Shown: positions 17,835-27,016 of the stretch, one piece after another | Layout: each line of letters opens with the position of its first letter | Numbering within the stretch: the stretch's first letter is position 1 | Source: Vaginimicrobium propionicum | GTDB lineage: Bacteria; Actinomycetota; Actinomycetes; Propionibacteriales; Propionibacteriaceae | Reading direction: 5' to 3' | DNA length: 64,000 nt | NCBI RefSeq assembly: GCF_900155645.1 | Contig: NZ_LT706985.1 | Coordinates: 124,001-188,000, forward strand | Made by a program: the position numbers and the translations under genes | Notes under the pieces: model-generated | Database searches by the model: none | What the model was told of the DNA's origin: nothing | The model's input: the letters and a program-made list of their open reading frames with translations, nothing else

Positions 17835-18773
17835 GTGTCGAATATTCCTCAACCAATTAATGCCCGCTCGCACCCGCGTCCAAGTGTGTGGGTGTGGGCA
17901 GCGATAGTGCTGGTGTTGCTGGCCATGTTTATTCATGGCCTGCTCACTAACCCGAATTACCACTGGGATGTTGTCGCCCAATACCTAGTGGATCCAAGGA
18001 TTGTGCGGGGGGTCGGATGGACCTTACTGCTCACATTCGCTGCGATGACCATAGGCATCACCCTTGCCGTAACGACAGCGGTAATGCGAATGGGTACGAA
18101 CCCTATTTTGCGAGGGGTCGCCTGGGGGTATATCTGGCTATTTAGGGGCACGCCTATTTATACCCAGCTGGTTTTCTGGGGGTTGTTGCCCGTCCTTTAC
18201 CCCAGGTTGAGCCTAGGGGTGCCTTTCGGGCCAGAATTTTGGGTGTTCACCACAAAAGACGTTATCAACGCCGGGGTGGCGGCATGTTTGGGGCTGGGGC
18301 TAAATGAAGGCGCATATCTTTCAGAGATTGTGCGCACAGGTTTGCTGTCTGTTGATAAGGGTCAAACAGAGGCTGCTACTGCGCTAGGAATGCGTCAAGG
18401 TCAAGTGCTTCGACGAATAATAATTCCGCAGGCTATGCGCGTCATCGTGCCGCCAACCGGAAACGAAACCATCTCCATGCTTAAAACTACGTCACTGGTT
18501 ACCGCTGTGCCCTTCACATTAGAGTTGACCTTCGTTACCAATGCGATAGGTAACCAAACGTTCTTGCCAGTACCACTGCTGATGGTGGCAATGATTTATT
18601 ACCTGGTGATTACCTCGGTTCTGATGGTGGGGCAATACTACTTAGAGCGTTACTATGGGCGTGGCTTTGACGACGAACCAGCTGCAAATAATAGTAAAGG
18701 TAAAGGCAGACAACGGGCGATAAACGCCTCCAAGACCGTACGTGAAGATATCAACCTGGATGTGACACCGTGA
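17835..18773 (+). CDS. Amino-acid ABC transporter permease (HisM/GlnP type)
   Basis: The inner-membrane channel subunit (312 aa). It has about five or six membrane helices and the EAA loop [20 protein letters not shown] that contacts the ATPase. The chain ends in a basic cytoplasmic tail of about 45 residues that is longer than usual. The gene starts with GTG directly after the TAG of the receptor gene and overlaps the next gene as GTGA. A single permease gene implies a homodimeric channel. Confidence 0.93.
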   Translation: MSNIPQPINARSHPRPSVWVWAAIVLVLLAMFIHGLLTNPNYHWDVVAQYLVDPRIVRGVGWTLLLTFAAMTIGITLAVTTAVMRMGTNPILRGVAWGYIWLFRGTPIYTQLVFWGLLPVLYPRLSLGVPFGPEFWVFTTKDVINAGVAACLGLGLNEGAYLSEIVRTGLLSVDKGQTEAATALGMRQGQVLRRIIIPQAMRVIVPPTGNETISMLKTTSLVTAVPFTLELTFVTNAIGNQTFLPVPLLMVAMIYYLVITSVLMVGQYYLERYYGRGFDDEPAANNSKGKGRQRAINASKTVREDINLDVTP

Positions 18774-19552
18774 CAGATACCCCAATGGTCAAAATGGTTG
18801 GCGTGCATAAATCGTTTGGTGATCTGCACGTCCTAAAAGGTATCGATCTTACTGTTGAAACTGGCGAGGTCTGTGTAGTGCTGGGACCTTCTGGGTCCGG
18901 TAAATCCACGCTGATTCGCTGCGTAAATGAGATGGAGCGGATAGACGCCGGGCGAATTTGGGTTGCCGGCGAGCTGATGGGTTTGCGTGAAAAGACGGAT
19001 AAATCCGGCAAAACCCAGCTTTATCGGTTAAGTGACGAGGACATTGCTAAACAACGTTCAAAAATTGGGATGGTATTTCAACGCTTCAACCTTTTCCCGC
19101 ACATGACGGCCTTAGAAAACGTGATGGAAGCACCGGTGCAGGTTAAGAAAATGAGCAAAGCTAGCGCCAAAGAATTAGCTTTGCAGCAATTGGAAAGGGT
19201 TGGGTTATCTGATCGGGCAGACCATTACCCCAGTCAGCTTTCCGGTGGGCAGCAACAGCGGGTAGCTATCGCGCGAGCGTTGGCGATGCAACCAGAATTG
19301 ATGCTCTTTGATGAGCCAACCTCTGCACTCGACCCAGAGCTAGTCGGTGAAGTGTTAAATGTCATGCGTGAACTAGCTGAAGAGGGCATGACGATGATTG
19401 TGGTCACCCATGAGATAGGTTTCGCTCGTGAGGTGGGTGACAAGCTAATCTTCATGGATCAAGGTGTTATCGTCGAACAAGGCGATCCACGTCAAGTCAT
19501 TGAGAATCCTCGCCAAGAACGCACCCAAGAGTTCTTGGGTAAAGTGCTCTAA
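18770..19552 (+). CDS. Amino-acid ABC transporter ATP-binding protein (GlnQ type)
   Basis: The ATPase subunit (260 aa) of the same importer. It has Walker [10 protein letters not shown] (about 43-51), signature [15 protein letters not shown] and Walker [15 protein letters not shown], followed by the H-loop in VVTHE. An insert of about 17 residues (near 78-94, with [10 protein letters not shown]) interrupts the region before the Q-loop; such inserts occur in some actinobacterial homologues. GTG start overlaps the permease stop by 4 bp. Confidence 0.95.
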   Translation: MTDTPMVKMVGVHKSFGDLHVLKGIDLTVETGEVCVVLGPSGSGKSTLIRCVNEMERIDAGRIWVAGELMGLREKTDKSGKTQLYRLSDEDIAKQRSKIGMVFQRFNLFPHMTALENVMEAPVQVKKMSKASAKELALQQLERVGLSDRADHYPSQLSGGQQQRVAIARALAMQPELMLFDEPTSALDPELVGEVLNVMRELAEEGMTMIVVTHEIGFAREVGDKLIFMDQGVIVEQGDPRQVIENPRQERTQEFLGKVL

Positions 19553-19589
19553 CCTTTGTGCCTAGCGGCTAGAACATAGAATTGTCCAA

Positions 19590-20528
19590 GTGTTAACAGC
19601 GTTAAGCGGGTTCTTCGTCATCTGGGTCGTGATCGGCGTCGGATGGCTGTTGGCGCACTTAAAAATAATGGACGACAAGGCGCAAGCCTACTTGGCGCGC
19701 GCGGCGTTCTTTGCTGGATTGCCTTGTTTGCTGTTCAACGCGATGTTGCATGCTAAGTTGTCCAGAGTTTTCTCTACGAATGTTATTGTCTCAGTGCTGA
19801 CGATATTTTGCGCTGCGGCCGGTTATCTCATCGTTGCGCGCATGGTGTGGAAGCCTAGCCCAGGACGCATGGTTATCGGGGCGTTTGGATCCTCATATGT
19901 CAACGCAAATAACATGGGTGTGCCAATAACTTTGGCTGTCCTCGGTGATTCATCGTGGGTGGCACCGGTGCTACTCGTCCAGGTCATCTTTTTGCAGCCT
20001 TTAGGCTTGGCGCTATTGGACGTGCAACGGGCAAAACGAGAAGGAAAACAAACGTCTTGGCGGACCTATCTGGTGGCTCCTTTTCAAAACCCGATGACAA
20101 TAGCTGTTTTGTCTGGGATTTTGTGCAATATCCTTAACCTTTCGATCCCCGCAATCGTAATTGACACTGTCGAAATCATTGGTGGTCTCGCGGTGCCAGC
20201 GATGTTAATTGCTTTCGGTATTTCACTGCGTTTGGGGCCTTTGCCTGGTTCCAAAGATGTTGGGCAAACTTGGTTCATTGCCGCCATGAAAACAATCATC
20301 ATGCCAGCGATTGCCATAGGCTTAGCTTTACTCTTCCAGCTGGATAAAGAAACTGTTTTGGCGGTAACGGTAATGGCAGGATTGCCGTGTGCCCAAAATG
20401 TTTTCGTATTCGCAATGCGGGGTAAAGAATCATTGACTTTGGCCAGAGATGTTATTTTCATCACGTCTTTCGCATCTATCCCGATGATTACCGCCTATAC
20501 CGCTCTGTTGCACGCCGTTTTGCCTTAG
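19590..20528 (+). CDS. AEC family (auxin efflux carrier-like) transporter
   Basis: A membrane transporter of 312 aa with about ten hydrophobic helices. Family features include the N-terminal helix pair with GWLLAHLKIMDDKA and the repeat-half motif YVNANNMGVPITLAVLGD. The second half has LPCAQNVFVFAMR. Members export or import organic acids or small metabolites; the substrate here is unknown. It starts with GTG 37 bp after the ATPase gene and may be read through from that operon, since no terminator is visible between them. Confidence 0.87.
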   Translation: MLTALSGFFVIWVVIGVGWLLAHLKIMDDKAQAYLARAAFFAGLPCLLFNAMLHAKLSRVFSTNVIVSVLTIFCAAAGYLIVARMVWKPSPGRMVIGAFGSSYVNANNMGVPITLAVLGDSSWVAPVLLVQVIFLQPLGLALLDVQRAKREGKQTSWRTYLVAPFQNPMTIAVLSGILCNILNLSIPAIVIDTVEIIGGLAVPAMLIAFGISLRLGPLPGSKDVGQTWFIAAMKTIIMPAIAIGLALLFQLDKETVLAVTVMAGLPCAQNVFVFAMRGKESLTLARDVIFITSFASIPMITAYTALLHAVLP

Positions 20529-20690
20529 AAAAACGGTTAATTAACAAAAGAAAACTTGCGGTTAACTGATTAAAGACTTCAGTTCGATTGAATAGTTGAG
20601 CCTCATACTGTGGTCTTTTTTAATACTTTATTCGGATTTTTGTGGCACCTATCTGTAACGTTTTTGTGGGGGTTGACGTAGCCTGGACTC

Positions 20691-23141
20691 ATGTCACGTG
20701 TGCCTGAATTAACCAAAGACGAAATGCTTGCCGTGGACGCCTGGTGGCGTGCCAACAAATACTTGACGGTAGGCCAAATCTACTTACAAGAGAATCCGCT
20801 GTTGCGCGAGCCGCTATCTCCTGACGATATTAAGCCGCGCCTGCTCGGCCACTGGGGTACTAGCTCCGGCCTAGCTTTCATCTATGCGCACCTAAATCGA
20901 CTGATTAAACGTACTGGTCAAGACATTATTTATATTGCTGGTCCTGGCCACGGCGGTCCAGCCCTGGTTGGGGCGTCATATTTGGAGGGCAGCTATACCG
21001 AATGCTTCCCGAATGTGACCCTAGATATCAAGGGTCTGCGCCGGCTATTCCGCCAGTTCAGTGCGCCGGGTGGTATTCCTTCGCATGCTTCGGTTACCAC
21101 TCCAGGATCAATCCATGAGGGCGGCGAGCTGGGATATGCGCTTTCGCACGCTTTCGGTGCCGCCTTCGACAACCCGGATTTAATCGTTGCTGCCGTAGTC
21201 GGTGACGGGGAGGCTGAGACCGGCCCGCTAGAGGGCAGCTGGAAGGGCATCTCTTATCTAAGCCCAGAACATGATGGTGCTGTACTACCGATTCTGCACC
21301 TCAATGGTGCCAAGATTGCTTCACCTACCGTGTTGGCGCGTAAAGACCCCGCCGAAGTGGACGCTTTATTCAGTGGCTACGGCTATGAGGTTGTTTGGGT
21401 TGAAGGCGATGATCTGCCGTGGATGCATGAAAGGTTCGCCGCCGCACTGTCATATTGTTATGACCGGATCAAGGACATTCAAGAAGAAGCCAGGTCAGGG
21501 GATTGGGACGGCGAGCGTCCGCAGTGGCCAATGATTATTTTGCGTACCCCTAAAGGTTGGACTGGCCCGCACATCGTTGATGGCAAGGTGGTTGAGGGTA
21601 CTTGGCGTTCTCACCAGGTGCCGTTTGCTGGGGTGAAAGAGAATCCAGACCACCTACACCTACTCGAGACCTGGTTGCGCTCCTATATCATTGACGAGCT
21701 ATTCAATGAGGACGGCAGCCCGAGCGATTTAGTGCGAGCCAATAATCCTGAGGGTGAACACCGGATGTCGGCTAACCCACATGCCAACGGTGGGCTGCTA
21801 ACCAAGGATTTAGATTTGCCTGATTACCGTCAGTATGCCGTCGAAGTTAGCCCTGATACTCGCGCCACTGACAAGTTGGAGTCCACCCGTAAATTGGGTG
21901 AATTGATGCGTGACATTTACGTCAAGAACCCGACAAACTTCAGGCTATTTTGCCCTGACGAGACTAACTCGAACCGTATTGGTGCCGTCTTTGAGGTATC
22001 GGATCGAGCCTTTATGGAACGTACCAATATCATCGACGAAAAGCTGTCGGTTAAGGGTCGAGTCATGGAGACACTGTCCGAGCACAACTGTCACGGCTGG
22101 TTAGATGGCTATAACCTGTCGGGTCGGCATGGTCTATTCGCCTCCTATGAGGCATTCGGTATGGTTTCGGCGTCTATGACGATGCAAGCCGGCAAATGGC
22201 TGCAGGAAGCTAACCAGTTAGAGTGGCGCGCCAAGGTGCCGTCCACCAATATCTTGCTCAGTTCAACCTGCTGGCGTAACGATCACAACGGTTTCAGCCA
22301 CCAGGCGCCAGAGTTGCTCCAAGTCGTGCTGAATATGCGTGGCGAGGTTGGGCGAATTTATTTGCCGCCGGATGCTAACTCGCTGCTAGTTATTGCTGAC
22401 AAGGTGTTCCGTTCTAAGAACCAGGTGAACCTGATTATCCAGGATAAGCAACCGCAACCGCAGTGGATGAGCATGGACGAAGCCATCGAACACTGCACGC
22501 GTGGCTACGGCGTTTGGGATTGGGCTGGTACCGAAGGTCTAGGCGACGAAAAGCCAGACATTGTGGTGGCTACTGCTGGGGACGTCGTCACTATTGAGGC
22601 TGTGGCAGCCGCCGAAATTGTTAAGGCGGTCTGTCCTGAGATCAAGATTCGTTTCGTTAATGTGGTTGATTTGACTTGCCTCTACCGCAAGAAGGATCAC
22701 CCCAATGGCATGAGCAGTCAGCACTTCACGGACATGTTTACTGACGATGTGGATGTGATTTTTGCTTTCCACGGTTACCCAGGCGCTATTCATCAGTTAG
22801 TGCATGGACGCCCAGACGCTGATCGATTCCGCGCTCGCGGTTTCAAAGAGCAGGGCACCACGACAACACCTTTCGACATGGTGGTGCGTAACGATATTGA
22901 CCGCTACCACTTGGTGATGGACATTTTGAATAATGCCCGTCAGGTACCAGCTAATGCGGTCAAACTTTATCGTTGGTGCCAGTCGCAGTTGAACCGTCAC
23001 GAGGAATATATCGTTGAGCATCTAGAAGATATGCCCGAGATTCGGGATTGGCAGTTAGGCAGCTTTGTTGCCCCAGATCTGGATGCCAACCCCAACCGCT
23101 CTCAGGCTCACGTGGCACGCCCACCGCTGCCTGAACGCTAA
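20691..23141 (+). CDS. xfp: Xylulose-5-phosphate/fructose-6-phosphate phosphoketolase
   Basis: A thiamine-diphosphate enzyme that splits xylulose-5-P (and probably fructose-6-P) with phosphate to acetyl-phosphate plus glyceraldehyde-3-P or erythrose-4-P. 816 aa, the usual length. Visible motifs: GHWGTSSGLAFIYAHLNR, GPGHGGPALVGASYLEG, the TDP site VGDGEAETGPLEGSW and HLNGAKIASPT. The C-terminal half has GRHGLFASYEAF and DANSLL. It indicates a phosphoketolase route for pentoses, and possibly a bifid-type shunt. The 162-bp upstream region holds a palindrome GTTAATTAAC (20536-20545). TAGCCT 7 bp before the ATG, with no clear Shine-Dalgarno sequence, suggests a leaderless start. Confidence 0.97.
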   Translation: MSRVPELTKDEMLAVDAWWRANKYLTVGQIYLQENPLLREPLSPDDIKPRLLGHWGTSSGLAFIYAHLNRLIKRTGQDIIYIAGPGHGGPALVGASYLEGSYTECFPNVTLDIKGLRRLFRQFSAPGGIPSHASVTTPGSIHEGGELGYALSHAFGAAFDNPDLIVAAVVGDGEAETGPLEGSWKGISYLSPEHDGAVLPILHLNGAKIASPTVLARKDPAEVDALFSGYGYEVVWVEGDDLPWMHERFAAALSYCYDRIKDIQEEARSGDWDGERPQWPMIILRTPKGWTGPHIVDGKVVEGTWRSHQVPFAGVKENPDHLHLLETWLRSYIIDELFNEDGSPSDLVRANNPEGEHRMSANPHANGGLLTKDLDLPDYRQYAVEVSPDTRATDKLESTRKLGELMRDIYVKNPTNFRLFCPDETNSNRIGAVFEVSDRAFMERTNIIDEKLSVKGRVMETLSEHNCHGWLDGYNLSGRHGLFASYEAFGMVSASMTMQAGKWLQEANQLEWRAKVPSTNILLSSTCWRNDHNGFSHQAPELLQVVLNMRGEVGRIYLPPDANSLLVIADKVFRSKNQVNLIIQDKQPQPQWMSMDEAIEHCTRGYGVWDWAGTEGLGDEKPDIVVATAGDVVTIEAVAAAEIVKAVCPEIKIRFVNVVDLTCLYRKKDHPNGMSSQHFTDMFTDDVDVIFAFHGYPGAIHQLVHGRPDADRFRARGFKEQGTTTTPFDMVVRNDIDRYHLVMDILNNARQVPANAVKLYRWCQSQLNRHEEYIVEHLEDMPEIRDWQLGSFVAPDLDANPNRSQAHVARPPLPER

Positions 23142-23151
23142 CTGTTGAGAA

Positions 23152-23187
23152 AATTAACCCGTCTAGGTTTTCCTAGGCGGGTTAATT
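23152..23187 (+). terminator. Rho-independent terminator after xfp
   Basis: A 16-bp stem (23152-23167 with 23172-23187, one G-U pair) around a TTTT loop, 10 bp after the xfp stop. The A/T-rich base of the stem supplies the T-rich end. Confidence 0.85.
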
Positions 23188-23210
23188 GTATGTTTAAGGC
23201 AGTTCAGCAC

Positions 23211-23224
23211 ATATCAAATGAGCA
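23211..23224. promoter_or_regulatory. Candidate SorC-type operator upstream of the xylulokinase-like gene
   Basis: ATATCAAATGAGCA matches 10 of 14 positions of the operator TGCTCAAATGAGCG seen at 25803-25816. The shared core is TCAAATGAGC. It lies about 116 bp before the kinase start codon, just downstream of the xfp terminator. The left half-site is degenerate. Confidence 0.5.
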
Positions 23225-23339
23225 ATAAAACTGCATTATTCTTCTAGAATTGCCGAAAAAACCTGTTATTACGTATCAGATGTGCAAAATGTGTGTAATG
23301 TCTTAATGGGCAAAGTTTGTTTATGAAAGGGGAATAACT

Positions 23340-24833
23340 GTGGCGCGGCTGGTCATGGGCGTTGATTCTTCTACGCAGTCATGCAAGGTGGAAATTCGTA
23401 GTGCTGTTAATGGGGAGCTTGTTGCTTCAGGTCAGGCGCCGCACCCAAAGACTAATCCTCCGTGTAGTGAGCAGAATGCCAATGATTGGTGGGTGGCTCT
23501 TCAGAATGCTTGTCATGAGGCTCTGGAGACGCTTCCGGATGGAGCTAATCCCAGTGATGTGATAGCTCTGTCAGTTGGAGCGCAGTGTCATGGTTTGGTG
23601 ATTCTGGATGAGCAAGACCGAGTGATTCGTCCAGTAAAACTTTGGAATGACACTACAAGCTTTTCTGACAATGAGAGATTGTGTGATCAGATTGGTGTTA
23701 GCAAATGGATTTCTGCTATTGGCTCTTTGCCCACGTCTGCCTTCACGATTTCTAAGATTGCCTATGTTGCTCGAACAGAGCCAGAGATTTGGCATCATGC
23801 CAAAACAATCCTTTTGCCACACGATTGGCTGACTTTTAAATTATGTGGTGAATATGTCACAGATCGTTCAGAGGCTTCAGGAACGGGCTATTACGATTCT
23901 GTTAATAACCGGTACCGTCGAGACTTTCTTGATACAGCTATCGGGGCTGGTTTCCGACCAGCCAGTCAGCTCAATCTGCCTAGAGTCTTGGGGTCTAGTC
24001 AGGTAGCTGGTCGATTAACCGCTGATGCTGCTCGATATCTTGGCCTCAGGCCAGGAATTCTAGTCGGAGCCGGTGGTGGCGACCAACATTTAGGCGCTTT
24101 GGGATTGGGTATGCGCCCCAAGGAATTGGCCATCTCTTTGGGCACATCTGGAGTAGTCTTTACGACCAGCCAGACTCCGGTTGTGGATTTGACTGGTCGG
24201 GTCAACTCGGTAGCTGATGCAGCAGATGGGTGGTTGCCACTGACATGTGTCTTGAATTGTGCGAAAGTTTTTGATGTGGCTGCCAAATGGTTGGATGTAA
24301 GCCTTGGTGAATTAGATGAACTTGCTTCCAGTGGAAGAGGTAGTTTGGATAGGCCTATCTTTGTGCCCTACCTCGATGGCGAAAGGACGCCCAATCTTCC
24401 ATTAGCCACAGGGAGTTTTCTTGGATTAAGTGGCGACACTACTCGCGCAGAGCTTGCGTTAGCAATGGTTGAGGGAGTTGCTTTCGGCTTGAAGGATGGT
24501 TATGAAGCCTTGTGCGATGCGGGAGTGGTTACAGAAGGCTCAATTCAGGTAACCGGTGGTGCTGTTGGGTCGCGTTGCCTGCTTAATTCTCTGGCCGATT
24601 TGTTTGGACGCGATATTGTGCATTCGGATGTTAAGCAAGCGGTGTGTCGCGGTGCTGCTGTTCAAGCAGCAGCTATAACGGAGGGAACCGATGTGGCAAG
24701 TGTTCGCGAGGCTTGGCGGATGGAAACGCGTACAGTAGCGCGTCCAAATAGGCATGCTCGGATAAATGAGCTCTTGCCAAGATACCGGGCTGGGGCCGAC
24801 AGCCGTGTTGGGGATCGGGTATTAGTGGCGTAA
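23340..24833 (+). CDS. xylB: FGGY-family carbohydrate kinase, xylulokinase-like
   Basis: It phosphorylates a ketose, most likely D-xylulose, to feed phosphoketolase. The 497-aa protein has the FGGY phosphate loop MGVDSSTQSCKVEI, SEQNANDWW, and ALSVGAQCHGLVILD. LLPHDWLTFKLCG and ASGTGYYD follow, then the C-terminal ATP motif VTGGAVGSRCLLNSLADLFG. These are xylulokinase signatures, but FGGY specificity is hard to read, and gene context (RPE-like epimerase, aldolase) leaves other ketoses possible. GTG start with AAAGGGG 7 nt upstream. The 3' end overlaps the convergent regulator by 12 bp. A candidate operator shared with the ABC operon lies upstream. Confidence 0.87.
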   Translation: MARLVMGVDSSTQSCKVEIRSAVNGELVASGQAPHPKTNPPCSEQNANDWWVALQNACHEALETLPDGANPSDVIALSVGAQCHGLVILDEQDRVIRPVKLWNDTTSFSDNERLCDQIGVSKWISAIGSLPTSAFTISKIAYVARTEPEIWHHAKTILLPHDWLTFKLCGEYVTDRSEASGTGYYDSVNNRYRRDFLDTAIGAGFRPASQLNLPRVLGSSQVAGRLTADAARYLGLRPGILVGAGGGDQHLGALGLGMRPKELAISLGTSGVVFTTSQTPVVDLTGRVNSVADAADGWLPLTCVLNCAKVFDVAAKWLDVSLGELDELASSGRGSLDRPIFVPYLDGERTPNLPLATGSFLGLSGDTTRAELALAMVEGVAFGLKDGYEALCDAGVVTEGSIQVTGGAVGSRCLLNSLADLFGRDIVHSDVKQAVCRGAAVQAAAITEGTDVASVREAWRMETRTVARPNRHARINELLPRYRAGADSRVGDRVLVA

Positions 24834-25751
24834 CAGCTGTTGTAACTGTTCGGCAAGCGTGATGTCGGTTATGAGGACGTTGGCTAGTCTGGAGCGAATT
24901 GCTGCTAATATGGTCGCTGCTTTTGCACTGCCGTCTGCGAGGATAATCTTCGTTTCAACCGCTCTCAACTGTGAATCGTTTATTCCAATCATGCGCTCCC
25001 TGACTGGGGTATTTAGCGGTTGACCACCTTTATCTAAAAAGATGCCAGCTATCTCCCCAACAACTTTCTGATGCTCTAGCTCAGCGCGCTCATCAACAGT
25101 TAGATAGTTGACTAATTGACTTGTTTGCGGTTGCCAGGAGCCCACCGACAAGATGGCAACACTTAAGTCGCTGAAACAGGAAAAAGTTCTTTTGACGTCG
25201 GTTTGGTTACGAATAGTTTCAGCGGCTTTTGCATTCTCTGCCATTAACGGCGCCACGATAGTCTCTGCTGGCCCTCCAGAGATCATCAAGATATTTCTGA
25301 GAACTTCAAATGGTGATATTGGAAGATCGTTGCCCACCGACCCATTGATTTGTACAGCTTTGATAGGCGGCAGGTATGACAGCCCGTTTGTCATAGCTGC
25401 TAGCGTGCGCCCCCACGAAAATCCAACGATGTCTGTTGGTGTGAGCTCTGTGGTTAAATATGCGCCGCCGATAGCTGCCACATATTGGCGGGCGTTTCCC
25501 CATGTACCAGAGTCAACAACGGTGCAATCTCTCAGGTTGAGTCTTTTCCTTAGCTGAGCAGCAAGTTCGCTGGCTTGGCTAGTGGATCGCTGTACCTTTA
25601 CGGTGACCAGTCCGTCATTCAAGGAATGTTCTAATATTCGAGCAACTTTAAATCTAGAGATGCCCATTTCTTTGGCGATCTGTACTTTGGATTGTCCATC
25701 AATGAAGTAACGGTAAGCGACCGCACGTTCCAAGCCTAACGAACTAGCCAT
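24822..25751 (-). CDS. SorC-family sugar-responsive transcriptional regulator
   Basis: 309 aa. The N-terminal helix-turn-helix is at about 19-42 (KVQIAKEMGISRFKVARIL). From about 60 a SorC/DeoR sugar-binding domain follows, with VGFSWGRTLAAMTNGL and the late GIFLDKGGQPLN segment. Members bind phosphorylated sugars and act as repressors or activators. It is divergent from the ribose-type ABC operon and convergent with the kinase gene. Two near-identical palindromes in the divergent region are its likely binding sites. The effector is probably a phosphorylated intermediate of the imported sugar (inference). Confidence 0.9.
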   Translation of the reverse strand: MASSLGLERAVAYRYFIDGQSKVQIAKEMGISRFKVARILEHSLNDGLVTVKVQRSTSQASELAAQLRKRLNLRDCTVVDSGTWGNARQYVAAIGGAYLTTELTPTDIVGFSWGRTLAAMTNGLSYLPPIKAVQINGSVGNDLPISPFEVLRNILMISGGPAETIVAPLMAENAKAAETIRNQTDVKRTFSCFSDLSVAILSVGSWQPQTSQLVNYLTVDERAELEHQKVVGEIAGIFLDKGGQPLNTPVRERMIGINDSQLRAVETKIILADGSAKAATILAAIRSRLANVLITDITLAEQLQQLLRH

Positions 25752-25802
25752 GGAGCAAGCATACTTTACTCGCTTTTTGATCGGCGGTTACTGCCCGTTA
25801 GA

Positions 25803-25816
25803 TGCTCAAATGAGCG
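25803..25816. promoter_or_regulatory. Operator O1 of the SorC-type regulator
   Basis: TGCTCAAATGAGCG contains the 12-bp palindrome GCTCA-AA-TGAGC. It lies 22 bp upstream of the -35 hexamer of the ABC operon and 51 bp from the regulator start codon. It is the exact reverse complement of O2. Confidence 0.75.
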
Positions 25817-25837
25817 GTAACGATTTGCTAACATCGC

Positions 25838-25866
25838 TTGATAAGCGCTGTGAATCTGATTAATGT
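25838..25866 (+). promoter_or_regulatory. Promoter of the sugar ABC operon
   Basis: TTGATA (25838-25843), a 17-bp spacer and TAATGT (25861-25866) form a good sigma-70-type promoter. Predicted transcription start is near 25873. O1 lies upstream and O2 just downstream of it. Confidence 0.65.
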
Positions 25867-25888
25867 ATCTTTGTATTCAAAAGCGAAG

Positions 25889-25902
25889 CGCTCATTTGAG
25901 CA
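25889..25902. promoter_or_regulatory. Operator O2 of the SorC-type regulator
   Basis: CGCTCATTTGAGCA, the exact reverse complement of O1, is placed about 16-29 bp downstream of the predicted transcription start. The centre-to-centre distance to O1 is 86 bp, close to eight helical turns, which would suit a DNA loop. Confidence 0.75.
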
Positions 25903-25921
25903 CTCGATACAGGGAGGTGTC

Positions 25922-26944
25922 GTGAAGAAAAGATTGAAGCTGCCCGACGAATTAGGCATTCTGGGAGTCCTGCTCTTGATCGTGATTGTTATGTCAGTCT
26001 TGTCGTCAAGTTTTCGCAGCCCCGGTAACCTTACGGTGCTGCTTGAGAATGGCACCGTCGTCGCGTTTCTGGCGCTAGGGCAAACCTTCGTTCTACTTAC
26101 TGGTGGCATTGATCTGTCGGTTGGCTCGAATATTGCTCTAACTGGCATGCTTGCAGCCTTAGCAATGAATGCTGGGCTGCCTTGGTGGGCTGCGGTCATA
26201 GTAGCTATCATTGCCGGCGTAGGGATTGGTCTATTTAATGGTTTAGCGGTTCATTACGTTAAATTGCCACCTTTTATCGTGACATTCGCCACATTTGGCA
26301 TAACTGCTTCGATTCCAAAAATCCTAACTAATGCTCAATCCGTTAACGTGGCGGATCCGATGTTTGCTGTCATCGGTCGAGGATCCATGCTCGGCATTCC
26401 AACGCCCGTGTGGATGCTGCTAGTCGCCTTAATAATATGCGTATTCGTGTTGCATCGAACGCCTTATGGTGTGCAGCTCTATGCGTTGGGTGGCAACGAA
26501 GAAACAAGCCGGTTGGCCGGTATTAATATCGCGCGGATAAAGATATCCACCTACGTAATCAGTGGGGTTTGCGCCGCTATAGGCGGTTTGATTACTACTA
26601 GCAGACTAATGGTTGGTTATCCCAGCGCAGGTTCCGGTAACGAGCAGTTTTATTCCATCGCTTCTGCAGTCGTTGGTGGAGTGAGCTTATTTGGCGGTGT
26701 CGGCACGGTTCTCGGTGCTTTCATCGGATCAATCCTAATCGCCACTGTTTCTAATGGAATGAATGTGCTTGGCGTGCAGAGCTTCTGGCAGCCACTAGTC
26801 ATCGGCGTGATCATTCTTGTTGGTGTAGCTCTCGACGGATATCGACGATCTGGTGGGGGTTCAGCTAAAAAAGGGATCCTAAGCAAATCGCGGGCAGGAG
26901 ATAGCAATAGTCCCTCGATGGCTTCTAAAAGGCGTTCAGACTAA
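25922..26944 (+). CDS. Sugar ABC transporter permease (RbsC type)
   Basis: The channel subunit of a ribose/allose/xylose-class importer (340 aa). It has eight or more hydrophobic helices, with the family motifs GGIDLSVGS (about 64-72) and VYALGGNEETSRLAGI-like QLYALGGNEETSRLAG. PSAGSGNEQFYSIASAVVGG lies near 265. GTG 25922 is chosen because AGGGAGG lies 4 nt upstream and because it gives the usual short cytoplasmic N-terminus. Order in the operon is permease, receptor, ATPase, which is unusual since the ATPase is most often first. Confidence 0.92.
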   Translation: MKKRLKLPDELGILGVLLLIVIVMSVLSSSFRSPGNLTVLLENGTVVAFLALGQTFVLLTGGIDLSVGSNIALTGMLAALAMNAGLPWWAAVIVAIIAGVGIGLFNGLAVHYVKLPPFIVTFATFGITASIPKILTNAQSVNVADPMFAVIGRGSMLGIPTPVWMLLVALIICVFVLHRTPYGVQLYALGGNEETSRLAGINIARIKISTYVISGVCAAIGGLITTSRLMVGYPSAGSGNEQFYSIASAVVGGVSLFGGVGTVLGAFIGSILIATVSNGMNVLGVQSFWQPLVIGVIILVGVALDGYRRSGGGSAKKGILSKSRAGDSNSPSMASKRRSD

Positions 26945-27016
26945 CTACATGTCAGGCATGAAACATTAAAAATTCAGTTAAAGACCGAAAAAGGTGTCAG
27001 AAAGAAAGAAGGAGAA

